Source: Acidobacteriota bacterium
GTDB lineage: Bacteria > Acidobacteriota > UBA890 > WLXD01
Direction: 5' to 3'
Assembly: GCA_012103255.1 (NCBI GenBank)
Contig: WLXD01000002.1
Location: 930,001-994,000 of the forward strand
Length of the DNA stretch: 64,000 nt
The notes under the pieces were generated by a model, which saw only the letters and a list, made by a program, of their open reading frames with translations, was not told where the DNA came from and did not search any database. Positions 7,062 to 14,723 of the stretch are shown here, one piece after another. Each line of letters starts with the position of its first letter. The stretch's first letter is position 1. Both the position numbers and the translations under genes were made by a program.

Positions 7062-9530
7062 ATGGACACTTTCGTTCAGGATCTGCGCTACGGCGCCCGC
7101 ATGTTGATCAAACGGCCGATCCTGACGGCGATCGCCGTTCTCTCGCTCGCGTTGGGGATCGGCGCCAACGCCACGATCTTCACAATGATCCGGGCCGTAT
7201 TCCTCAGCCCGATTCCCGTGGCCGACAGCGGTGGCCTAGTGGAGATCTACACGCAGGATGCGCGGGGCACTTCGTTCCAGTTCGCCCCCACCTCGTATCC
7301 GAACGCTCGCGACTATCGTGAGCAGAACACAGTGCTCGAGGGCATGGCAGTTGTGCTCGGTGGGCTGCCCGCCGGGCTCCGCGTGGAAGGTGACCAAACA
7401 GCCCCTCAGAACGTGCCGATCACGGTTGTGAGCGGCAACTATTTCGGCGTACTCGGTGTGGAGGCTGCGGCGGGGAATCTCTTTCACCTATCTGCGGCTG
7501 AGGATGAGCGTCCCGGCGCCCATGACGTAGCCGTGCTGAGCTACGGAATCTGGCAGACCCGGTTTGCAGCCGACTCTGCGGTCGTCGGAGCCACCGTCCT
7601 TCTCAACAACATCCCGTTCACCGTCGTGGGTGTTGCCACGGAGAACTTCAAGGGCACGCAGTCGATCGGCAATCCGAACCAGATCTGGGTCCATGCGTCG
7701 ATGCGCGAACTGTTACTACCGCCTGGCTTCGTGGAGTGGTTCGACGACCGCCGGGCACTACTGACCACCTCTTTTGGCCGCCTGAAGCCTGGGGTCACGC
7801 TCGAGCAGGCGCAGGCTGACTTCACCAATATTGCGAGCCGCCTGGAATCGGAGTACCCCGAGCCCAACGGCGGACGCACCGCGCAGTTGGTGGCGTTCTC
7901 TCCGGTGAATCCCAACCAACGTGGCCAGTTCGCAGGAGCCGGAACCCTGCTGATGGGCGTGGTCGGGCTCGTGCTATTCATCGCCTGCGCAAACGTCGCC
8001 AATCTGATGCTCGCGCGTGCGGCCGAGCGCGAGAAGGAAATCGCGATGCGCGTCGCTCTCGGGGCGCAACGTGGCCGCCTGATTCGCCAACTCCTTACCG
8101 AGTCGGTACTGATGGCGCTTGGTGGCGGAGTGGTCGGCCTGCTCGTGGCGCTGTGGAGCCGAGAGATTCTGTGGAGCTTCCGACCTCCGTTCCTGAATGC
8201 CGATGCCATCGATCTGGCCATCGACCCCATTGTGCTCGCGTTCACCCTGGGGATCTCTCTCCTGACGGGGCTCGTATTTGGCCTGGTCCCAGCGCTTCAG
8301 TCGTCCAACCCACAATTGAAAGAGACGCTTCAGGAGGGCGGTGGCCGCGGCGGTTCGGGTCGTTCACGGCTGTGGCTTCGCAGCGGACTCGTGGTGGCAG
8401 AGGTTGCGCTCTCCGTGCTCACGCTCGTCGGCGCAGGGTTGTTCGTGAGGAGCATGCAGAACGCGCAAGAGATCAACCCGGGCTTCGAAACAGACCGCTT
8501 GGCGATGCTCTTTCTCAACCTCGACAACGTCGGCTACGACCGCGGACAGCAGGACATCTTCTTCAAGGAGTTGATCGATCGGGCAGAGACACTCCCCTCG
8601 GTCGAGGTCGCATCTCTGTCGCAGAACTACCCCTTCGGCGGCGGGTTCCTGCGCAGCGTCTTCCCCGAGGGGAAGGAAGTTGACCCCGAGCTACGCGTCC
8701 TCACAACGACCAACCCTGTGTCGCCTGGCTACTTCCGGACGCTCGGGATTCCGATGCTGCAGGGGCGAGACATCAGTGATCTGGACACCGCTGACTCGCG
8801 CTACGTCGCTGTGATCAACGAAGCGATGGCCGAGAAGTTCTGGCCGGGCGAAGACCCTCTAGGGCAGCGCTTCGACTTCTACGGCGAGACCACCACTCTC
8901 GAGATCGTTGGTGTCGTGGCAGATCAGGCGATCCAGCTCGGACAGGGGCCGGAACCCATCGCCTATACCGCGTACGAGCAGTGGTTCGCCGGCGGGCAAA
9001 CCCTCAACGTCCGATCGACAGGCGAGCCGGAACAAGCCCTCGGTGCCGTCCAGGAACTCATCCGATCGATGGAGCCGAATCTCCTGATTGGTGGGCCGAC
9101 GACGGTGCGCGAAACGCTCAGCCAGCAACTCTGGGCGCCCCGCATGGGCGCCGGGCTCCTGACGATCTTCGGAGGATTGGCTTTGTTGCTTGCCATGATC
9201 GGCGTCTACGGGGTGATGTCGAATTCGGTGGACCGAAGGGCTCACGAGATGGGGATCCGGATGGCGCTCGGCGCTGGACGCAACCGGGTGATCGTCATGA
9301 TGATCCGCCAGGGCATGTGGCTCGTTCTCGCCGGACTCGGCGTGGGTTTGGCCATCGCGGTGCCGGCCGGGATGCAGGTTCAAGGCATGCTCTTCGGCCT
9401 CTCGGGGACTGATCTTCCGACCTACGCCGTCGTCAGCGGCGCGCTGCTCCTGGTAGCAGCTCTCGCAACCTTCCTCCCGGCGCGGAGGTTGACCACGGTA
9501 GACCCTTCGCGGGCATTGCGCGCCGAGTAA
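7062..9530 (+). CDS. ADOP-family orphan ABC permease (MacB/FtsX type)
   Basis: An 822-residue duplicated permease beginning MDTFVQDLRYGARMLIKRP with LALGIGANATIFTMI, followed by a MacB periplasmic domain, a first FtsX block (CANVANLMLARAAEREKEI, VALGAQRGRLIRQLL), a second periplasmic domain and a second FtsX block (DRRAHEMGIRMALGAGR, PARRLTTVDPSRALRAE). The ATG at 7062 is chosen over 7056 because GAGG lies six bases before it. It lacks the long N-terminal prefix of PadR-linked members and has no PadR neighbour. It ends two bases from the convergent transporter gene. Confidence 0.88.
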   Translation: MDTFVQDLRYGARMLIKRPILTAIAVLSLALGIGANATIFTMIRAVFLSPIPVADSGGLVEIYTQDARGTSFQFAPTSYPNARDYREQNTVLEGMAVVLGGLPAGLRVEGDQTAPQNVPITVVSGNYFGVLGVEAAAGNLFHLSAAEDERPGAHDVAVLSYGIWQTRFAADSAVVGATVLLNNIPFTVVGVATENFKGTQSIGNPNQIWVHASMRELLLPPGFVEWFDDRRALLTTSFGRLKPGVTLEQAQADFTNIASRLESEYPEPNGGRTAQLVAFSPVNPNQRGQFAGAGTLLMGVVGLVLFIACANVANLMLARAAEREKEIAMRVALGAQRGRLIRQLLTESVLMALGGGVVGLLVALWSREILWSFRPPFLNADAIDLAIDPIVLAFTLGISLLTGLVFGLVPALQSSNPQLKETLQEGGGRGGSGRSRLWLRSGLVVAEVALSVLTLVGAGLFVRSMQNAQEINPGFETDRLAMLFLNLDNVGYDRGQQDIFFKELIDRAETLPSVEVASLSQNYPFGGGFLRSVFPEGKEVDPELRVLTTTNPVSPGYFRTLGIPMLQGRDISDLDTADSRYVAVINEAMAEKFWPGEDPLGQRFDFYGETTTLEIVGVVADQAIQLGQGPEPIAYTAYEQWFAGGQTLNVRSTGEPEQALGAVQELIRSMEPNLLIGGPTTVRETLSQQLWAPRMGAGLLTIFGGLALLLAMIGVYGVMSNSVDRRAHEMGIRMALGAGRNRVIVMMIRQGMWLVLAGLGVGLAIAVPAGMQVQGMLFGLSGTDLPTYAVVSGALLLVAALATFLPARRLTTVDPSRALRAE

Positions 9531-9532
9531 CT

Positions 9533-11008
9533 TCAGAGACGCAGGCCACGAGGCACGACGATCTTCTCGACGCCCCCGAAGAGGCCCTGCGCAACGAGCG
9601 CCAGGGCCGCCGCGGGAATCGCACCTTCGAGAATCAGGGCCGTGTCCGCGAGACGGATCCCGGTGAGAATCGGCTGCCCGTATCCGCCTGCCCCGATGAG
9701 CGCCCCGAGCGTCGCCGTACCGACGTTGATCACGGCAGCAGTTTTGATGCCGGCGAGGATCGACGGCGAAGCGAGTGGCAACTCGACCAGCCGAAGACGC
9801 GCGCTTGGTGACAGTCCGAGCGCATCTGCCGACTCCAGCAGGTGTGGCGAGATCGTGGTCACACCGGTCACGGTGTTCCTCAGGATCGGCAACAGGCTGT
9901 AGAGGAACAGCGCCGTGATAGCCGGCGGTGCGCCGATGCCCAGCACCGGCACCAGGAACACGAGCAGCGCCAGGGACGGGATCGTCTGGACGATCCCACC
10001 TACGCCGAGCACCAGCGCTCCGAGGCGCGGACGGTGGGCGGCCCAGAGACCGGCGGGAATCGCGAGCGCCATCGCCGCGAACAACGACACCGCGACGAGC
10101 CAGAGGTGCTCCATGGTGCGACTTGCGATGCGCTCCCCGGCGCTGTCATCCACCGCAGTCACCGCCGTACCGAAGCGATCACTCAGGAACTCCGCTGCGG
10201 CGACCTCCTCGCCGCGCCCGTCGAGACGCACCGCTGCGTTCATCGCGATCATCGCTGCCGCATCGATCGCTCCTTCAAGGTCCACGAGCGCGCTCCGGAA
10301 GCCTTCAGTCGATGCGGCTGTCACGCCGTAGAGCACGACCGCCCGATAGTCCGGGAAGAACGCGCGGTCATCCTCCAGGGCGACGAGATCGAAGGCGCGG
10401 ATCTCGGCGTCTGTCGTGTAGAGATCCGTCACGTCGAGCTCGCCTGCCGCGAGCGCCCGATACGCGAGGTCATGATCCAGCCCAGTGACAGACTCCGGTG
10501 CGAGGCGGTAGCGGTCACGGACGCCCGGCCAGCCATCCGGACGGTCCATGAACTCCGTGGAGAACCCGAACTGCAAGGGATGATTCGCCAGATCTGTGAT
10601 CGAGTTGATCCCGAGTTGCGAGGCCCGTTCTCGGAGCATTCCGAGCGCGTATGTATTGCCAAATCCCAGCGGATCACTCATCCCGACGCCCATGTCGCTC
10701 AGCGCCTCTCGTAGCGAGACAGGATCAGCGCCGACCGCGCCGCCCAGGATCTCCTGCGCGATCGTTCCGGTGTAGTCGACGTACGCATCGATCTCGCCCG
10801 CCAACAGTGCATTCCACAGCACCCGCGTGCCGCCCAGTTGACGTTCGTGGCGTGCGGGGACTCCGTAGTCTGACGCGCGCAGTCGGACGAGCTCACCGAG
10901 CACGATCCCTTCTGTGAAGGCTTTGGATCCCACGACGAGTCCCTCGGGCGCCGCGCAGCCACCCGTGGCGAATGCAGCCATGCAGACGACGCAGCCGATG
11001 AATCTCAT
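9533..11008 (-). CDS. Quaternary-amine-type ABC transporter, fused substrate-binding lipoprotein and permease
   Basis: A 491-residue fusion. The N-terminal part (about 1-285) is a lipoprotein (lipobox ATGGC) with a ProX/OpuAC-like binding fold: VVGSKAFTEGIVLGELV, GGTRVLWNALLAGEIDAYVDYTGTI and later GFSTEFMDRPDGWPG. The C-terminal part (about 300-491) is an OpuAB/OpuB-type permease with GGIVQTIPSLALLVFLVP and LPILRNTVTGV, then GALIGAGGYGQPI. Most fusions of this family that I know carry the binding domain after the permease, so the reverse order is notable. The 4-bp overlap with the ATPase confirms the pairing. Glycine betaine, choline, carnitine or ergothioneine-like ligands are family precedents; the actual ligand is unknown. 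Confidence 0.85.
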   Translation of the reverse strand: MRFIGCVVCMAAFATGGCAAPEGLVVGSKAFTEGIVLGELVRLRASDYGVPARHERQLGGTRVLWNALLAGEIDAYVDYTGTIAQEILGGAVGADPVSLREALSDMGVGMSDPLGFGNTYALGMLRERASQLGINSITDLANHPLQFGFSTEFMDRPDGWPGVRDRYRLAPESVTGLDHDLAYRALAAGELDVTDLYTTDAEIRAFDLVALEDDRAFFPDYRAVVLYGVTAASTEGFRSALVDLEGAIDAAAMIAMNAAVRLDGRGEEVAAAEFLSDRFGTAVTAVDDSAGERIASRTMEHLWLVAVSLFAAMALAIPAGLWAAHRPRLGALVLGVGGIVQTIPSLALLVFLVPVLGIGAPPAITALFLYSLLPILRNTVTGVTTISPHLLESADALGLSPSARLRLVELPLASPSILAGIKTAAVINVGTATLGALIGAGGYGQPILTGIRLADTALILEGAIPAAALALVAQGLFGGVEKIVVPRGLRL

Positions 11009-11787
11009 GGCGTCTCCAGGGAAACGCCGCGCTGCGCGCGTACGAACGCCGCTACGAATTCGTTCGCCGGCCGGCGCATGAGGTCACTCGCCGTCCCCTT
11101 CTGAACGATCCCTCCATCTCGCAACAGCACCAGCTCATCGGCCAGGTGCGCCGCCTCCGCCAGATCGTGACTCACCAGCAAAACGGTCATCTCGAGTTGC
11201 TCGAAGATGAGCTTCAGATCGTCCTGAAGTCGGGAGCGGATCATCGGATCGAGCGCGGCCATCGGTTCGTCCAGGAGAAGCACCGCCGGCTCGAGCATGA
11301 GAGCTCGCATCAGCGCCACACGTTGGGCCTGGCCGCCAGACAGTTCGCGTGGGAATCGCTCCAACAACGCCGAATCCAGATGAACGAGCTCGGCCAGCGC
11401 AGCGAGTCTTGCGGCGGTGCGATCCTCGGACCAGCCGAGGTGCCGAGCGAGCAGGGTGACGTTGTCCGCTGCAGACAAGTGAGGGAACAAACCGCCGTCC
11501 TGAATGACGTAGCCCATCCGGTGCCGCACTCCGAGCAACGAGTCCGCGGCGAGCGGCGCGCCCTCGACCCGCACACTACCCCCATCCGGAACCAGCAAGC
11601 CGTTGCACAGGCGCAGCAAGGTGGGCTTGCCGCAGCCACTCGGTCCGATCAGGGCTGTAACGCGTCCCTGGGGCACTAGGAGGTCGACGCCGTCGAGGGC
11701 AATGGCAGACCCGAAGCGCTTCACGACTCCGCGAAATTCAAGGGCGGCCGGGACGAGCGCGTCGACGCCGCCGACCGAGGCCGTCAC
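11005..11787 (-). CDS. ABC transporter ATP-binding protein (OpuAA-like) with a Walker A proline
   Basis: A 260-residue ATPase with a GTG start one base beyond the stop of the zinc-ribbon gene. The Q-loop region VIQDGGLFPHLSAADNV, signature LSGGQAQRVALMRAL, Walker B AVLLLDEPMAALD and H-loop LLVSHDLAEA are all intact and typical of the proline/glycine-betaine family. The Walker A reads GPSGCGKPTLL (48-58): the Ser or Thr that normally follows the lysine and binds magnesium is Pro55 (codon CCC at 11625-11623). One base change would restore Ser. Either the enzyme is impaired or unusual, or this is a sequence error. It pairs with the downstream fusion permease. Confidence 0.9.
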   Translation of the reverse strand: MTASVGGVDALVPAALEFRGVVKRFGSAIALDGVDLLVPQGRVTALIGPSGCGKPTLLRLCNGLLVPDGGSVRVEGAPLAADSLLGVRHRMGYVIQDGGLFPHLSAADNVTLLARHLGWSEDRTAARLAALAELVHLDSALLERFPRELSGGQAQRVALMRALMLEPAVLLLDEPMAALDPMIRSRLQDDLKLIFEQLEMTVLLVSHDLAEAAHLADELVLLRDGGIVQKGTASDLMRRPANEFVAAFVRAQRGVSLETP

Positions 11788-11788
11788 T

Positions 11789-12001
11789 TCAGTCGCCGCG
11801 TACCCGATCGAAGGTCGTGCGGCACGAATGGCAGAAGTACTGGGACGTCAGCATGTGACATCCGTACATCGATGTCGGCTCAGTTTCGGAACTGCCACAG
11901 AACGCACAGTCAACATCGGGCATCGCCTGCCGCGGCAACACCGCGCGGTGACGTTTCACCTCGCCGCCAGGCCGAGGAAAGTCGAGGACCTTGGCGGGCA
12001 T
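11789..12001 (-). CDS. Zinc-ribbon protein equivalent to the PaaD C-terminal domain
   Basis: A 70-residue protein with CAFC at 33-36 and CHSC about 20 residues later, in the context GSSETEPTS and FCHSCRTTFDRVRG. This matches the C-terminal zinc-binding tail of PaaD (typically CPxC...STxxxxxYxCxxCxxPFDYFK). In known PaaD the tail is fused behind the DUF59 domain; here that domain is a separate gene at 13098-13478 and two genes lie between them. It starts with GGAGG seven bases before the ATG and is separated by two bases from paaC. The ABC ATPase start follows its stop directly. Confidence 0.75.
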   Translation of the reverse strand: MPAKVLDFPRPGGEVKRHRAVLPRQAMPDVDCAFCGSSETEPTSMYGCHMLTSQYFCHSCRTTFDRVRGD

Positions 12002-12003
12002 CG

Positions 12004-12828
12004 TCAGTCCTCCACGCCCATCGCCCGTGCGTGAGCTCCGGTGATCATCTCGAACGACGGCGCGTCGAAGTCAGGCGCTGTCATACGGCGAGACAACGGG
12101 TCCCAGTCCGCCAGATCCGGCTCGGCGGTCAACACCCAGTCGTCGCCCTGCTGCGCGGCCCCGAGATCGAGGTCGGCCATCATCGGCAGCGTGATCGCAA
12201 TGAAGCGTCGTCTCAGCTCGGCGGCGTCGCCGTCCAGTACGCCGGCGGCGGCCAGCCTATCCAGGCTGTTGTCGCCCTCCAAGGGCCCAAACCAGGCAAT
12301 GCAGTCGCTCCAGGCGGCCCGCACTGCCGTCTCGAACCGCTCCAGAATCTCGGGGGGCGCGGTCCACATACGTTCAAACCATGCCTCGGCGTGGAGCGTG
12401 TGGTAGTGCTCTTCGGAAACGGCCTTGCGTAGCCGCTGCGCGAGCGGCGCGACGTTGCCGTTCATCGCCGACTCGAGATTCACGGTCAGCAGCACGTCAA
12501 CGAGTCCGTTGAGCGCGACCACTTGAATCCAGTCGCCGGCCGGCTTGTCGAGCGACGCCATCGACCGCCAGGTGGACATATCCGTCTGGCGAGCATCGGT
12601 CCGCGGATCTTCGTCGAGCCGACTGAGCACCCCTCGCAACAGACGAGCATGGCCGAGCTCGTACTGCGCCATCGCAGAAATCGTTACATCGGCTTCAAGC
12701 TCCGGTGCGCCGGTCGCCCACTCGGCGTAGCGCAGGCCGAGCACACGCTTGGTATCTGCGACGCTGAGCAACCAGTCCGCAAGATCGCGGCGCGATTCCG
12801 CGGGTAGATCTGTGGCCTTGTCGTACAT
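12004..12828 (-). CDS. paaC: PaaC-like ferritin-fold subunit of a phenylacetyl-CoA epoxygenase-type complex
   Basis: A 274-residue helical protein matching PaaC by length, by context and by ADWLLSVADTKRVLGLRYAE and APELEADVTISAMAQYELGH. In E. coli PaaC is a structural subunit that has lost iron ligands. Here E57xxH60 (YELGH) and E140xxH143 (EEHYH) are both present, with D111 between them at the same spacing as in the neighbouring PaaA-like protein. The helix-A glutamate position appears to be K27, so the site is not clearly complete. A GGAG lies seven bases before the ATG, and the paaB stop is nine bases upstream. Confidence 0.82.
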   Translation of the reverse strand: MYDKATDLPAESRRDLADWLLSVADTKRVLGLRYAEWATGAPELEADVTISAMAQYELGHARLLRGVLSRLDEDPRTDARQTDMSTWRSMASLDKPAGDWIQVVALNGLVDVLLTVNLESAMNGNVAPLAQRLRKAVSEEHYHTLHAEAWFERMWTAPPEILERFETAVRAAWSDCIAWFGPLEGDNSLDRLAAAGVLDGDAAELRRRFIAITLPMMADLDLGAAQQGDDWVLTAEPDLADWDPLSRRMTAPDFDAPSFEMITGAHARAMGVED

Positions 12829-12837
12829 GTCCGTCTC

Positions 12838-13050
12838 CTATCCCTCGGGATCGAGCAAGGGTTCGAGCTCGAGCACCGGAATGATCGCCGAGCGCGGTAC
12901 GACCATGAGTTCAGCCCAGTTTTCTTCGTCGTAGGTGTTCCGTGCGTAAACCCGCGCGAACACGTCACTCGACGCGCGAACCGTACCGATGTGGCCGAGG
13001 GGCTCTTCGCGCTTCTGCCTGGCGAAAACTTCGTAGAGCGTCTTGTTCAT
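12838..13050 (-). CDS. paaB: PaaB-like small subunit
   Basis: A 70-residue protein beginning with MNKTLYEVFARQKREEPLGH, the usual PaaB opening (LYEVFxRxKxGxxHxHxGS), followed by SSDVFARVYARNTYDEENWAE and VVPRSAI, which match the body of PaaB. It is shorter than the roughly 95-residue E. coli subunit and lacks its C-terminal extension. PaaB bridges PaaAC heterodimers in the known complex. Position between the PaaD-like and PaaC-like genes supports the call. Confidence 0.8.
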   Translation of the reverse strand: MNKTLYEVFARQKREEPLGHIGTVRASSDVFARVYARNTYDEENWAELMVVPRSAIIPVLELEPLLDPEG

Positions 13051-13097
13051 TCCCAGGGCCCTTCCCTACTGCCCGGACGGCCCTGACGGGCCTCCAA

Positions 13098-13478
13098 TCA
13101 GAGTGTGATGCCGTAGCGCTTCATCTCATCGCGCCCGCCACCGGAAATCCGCGCCGCGGTCCAGCTGACCTCCCAGGTCTCCTCCACGTGCACTGTCGCC
13201 ACGTCGGATTCCTTCAGGAGGCGCTTCTGAATGTCTTCCTTGATGATCGTGACGGCCGGACAGGCCGTAGACGTAAACGTCACGTCGACTTCGACGGAGC
13301 CGTCGAGCCGACGGATGTCGCAGATCAGACCGAGGTCCACGATGTTGACGGGGATCTCGGGGTCGAGCACCTCTCGAAGCGCTTCCCACAGGGTCGCCGT
13401 TTCAGGACGGATCTTCTGTGCAACGTCTGCAGACTGCATGTTGCGCAGACGCTCGGCGATCGCTTCGCAGACGGCCAT
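13098..13478 (-). CDS. paaD: PaaD N-terminal (MIP18/DUF59) domain as a stand-alone protein
   Basis: A 126-residue protein with LWEALREVLDPEIPVNIVDLG, TSTACPAVTIIKEDI and the PaaD-specific ending RDEMKRYGITL. In standard PaaD, about 165 residues long, the GI-ending segment continues into a Cys4 zinc ribbon. Here the protein stops and the ribbon is encoded separately at 11789-12001. DUF59 proteins act in Fe-S or metal-centre assembly, and PaaD is needed for epoxygenase activity. The ATG follows the paaA stop immediately (TAGATG), so translation is coupled. Confidence 0.82.
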   Translation of the reverse strand: MAVCEAIAERLRNMQSADVAQKIRPETATLWEALREVLDPEIPVNIVDLGLICDIRRLDGSVEVDVTFTSTACPAVTIIKEDIQKRLLKESDVATVHVEETWEVSWTAARISGGGRDEMKRYGITL

Positions 13479-14417
13479 CTAGAGGTCCTTGAACATCCAG
13501 CGGAAATCGCCGCGTGAGCGCTGAATCTCTTCGATCATCGCCTCGTTGCGCGGACCGCGTCCCTTCCACCGTTTCACCACCTGCTCCCAGGTGATGTGCT
13601 CGTCCCAAAGCCAACGCTTGTCGATCGCGTCAAACTGAATCGGCAAGTGGTATTCCAGCTCGTACGCGGTGTCATCGGCGTTCCGATGCGCCGGCACCTT
13701 GAGTCCGAGACTCTCGCAGAACGGCACGACCTCGCCCATCCAGACCTGGCGGAGTTCGTCGTTGCTCAACCCCTTCATCTTGTAGTCGAGCTGTCCGCTG
13801 TGGGTCTTGAGCTTGTCGGGCAGGCCGAACCACTCCACCGTGAGCGGGAACATCCAGTCGACGGCCTCTTGAACGAGCTGCCGGCCGTGATCGCCACTCT
13901 CGACGATACGCTTCATCCAGCGCTGGCCATGGAGAAGATGAAATGTCTCCTCCTTGCTGACCTTCACGAGCGCGCGCTTCCACGGCCCGTAGGACGTGTT
14001 GTTGAAGACGTCGCCAAGCAGCGTGTAGCCGGCCTGGTCGTAAAGTGCGTTGGCCACGCAGAGCTCGACCCAGCTGTCGAGCGGAATGTCGAATGCGTAC
14101 GGGTACCGGAACTCGTGCGGCTCACGGTCGTACATCAGCCACTCACGATCGACGCCCAGATCCTCGAGGATGCGGTAGGCGATGTGGGCGTGCCCCATCT
14201 CGTCCTGGATGATCGCCATGGCGGAGATCATCGCGTTGACGGACGGTGCTTTGCGCGCCGCGTAGTAATACGCCGGGGCACTCAGAAGCTCGGTGTCACC
14301 AGACACGGTCACGATGTGACGGAGTTCGCGCTTGTACTCGTCCGTCATCTCGTCGACAGACTCGATCAGGCTGCCTTCTTGGACCTTCTGGCGCAGGATG
14401 GCGTCGGGGCTGCTCAC
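13479..14417 (-). CDS. paaA: PaaA-like catalytic diiron subunit of a CoA-ester epoxygenase-type complex
   Basis: A 312-residue ferritin-like protein. Diiron ligands can be placed at E43 (GDTELL), E73xxH76 (QDEMGHAH), probably D127 (ANALYDQAG) and E157xxH160 (KEETFHLLHG), the PaaA pattern. The GTG at 14417 has GGAGG seven bases upstream and is preferred over an ATG at 14465. In the known pathway PaaABCE converts phenylacetyl-CoA to its ring-1,2-epoxide using electrons from PaaE. No PaaE reductase, PaaK ligase, PaaG or PaaZ is seen here, so the substrate may not be phenylacetyl-CoA. It is the first gene of the operon that continues to 9533. Confidence 0.83.
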   Translation of the reverse strand: MSSPDAILRQKVQEGSLIESVDEMTDEYKRELRHIVTVSGDTELLSAPAYYYAARKAPSVNAMISAMAIIQDEMGHAHIAYRILEDLGVDREWLMYDREPHEFRYPYAFDIPLDSWVELCVANALYDQAGYTLLGDVFNNTSYGPWKRALVKVSKEETFHLLHGQRWMKRIVESGDHGRQLVQEAVDWMFPLTVEWFGLPDKLKTHSGQLDYKMKGLSNDELRQVWMGEVVPFCESLGLKVPAHRNADDTAYELEYHLPIQFDAIDKRWLWDEHITWEQVVKRWKGRGPRNEAMIEEIQRSRGDFRWMFKDL

Positions 14418-14471
14418 GTAGTTCCTCCGAGCGGGTAGATATCCAGGGCGACCAGCGTCGGCCACCCGGTT

Positions 14472-14500
14472 ACCTTAGAACCACCCCGAAGCCCCGGCAA
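14472..14500 (-). promoter_or_regulatory. Weak promoter candidate for the paa-like operon
   Basis: On the minus strand TTGCCG (14500-14495) and TAAGGT (14477-14472) are separated by 17 bases, upstream of the paaA GTG at 14417. Both boxes are poor matches, so this is only a candidate within the roughly 100-base non-coding leader. Confidence 0.3.
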
Positions 14501-14514
14501 GCGCGCCACCGTGG

Positions 14515-14709
14515 CTACGACTCTTCGTCGGGCCAGCCTGCAGGGACTGGCTGCGGAGAAGCCCGCAGCATGTGTTCGAGCCGCGCCGTGCACCAGGGAC
14601 ACAGCGCGCAGTGGGCGAACACAGCAGCGGCGCGCGAGCCGCCGAGTGTTCCGTGCACATAACGAACGAGCTCCACCCGCCCAGGATGGAGCTCGCCCAG
14701 TTTCGGCAT
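14515..14709 (-). CDS. Small HCC zinc-finger protein, anti-sigma-like
   Basis: A 64-residue protein starting at 14709 behind AGAAGG. GRVELVRYVHGTLGGSRAAA followed by HCALCPWCTARLEHML fits the His-x3-Cys-x2-Cys zinc-binding helix of anti-sigma (zf-HC2/ZAS) domains. There is no transmembrane segment and no further domain. It lies 14 bases behind the thioredoxin-like gene, third in a short unit with the eight-cysteine peptide. A regulatory role toward an ECF sigma factor is possible, but this one is separate from the sigma/anti-sigma pair at 15756-17176. Confidence 0.6.
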   Translation of the reverse strand: MPKLGELHPGRVELVRYVHGTLGGSRAAAVFAHCALCPWCTARLEHMLRASPQPVPAGWPDEES

Positions 14710-14723
14710 GCGTTGCCTTCTCG

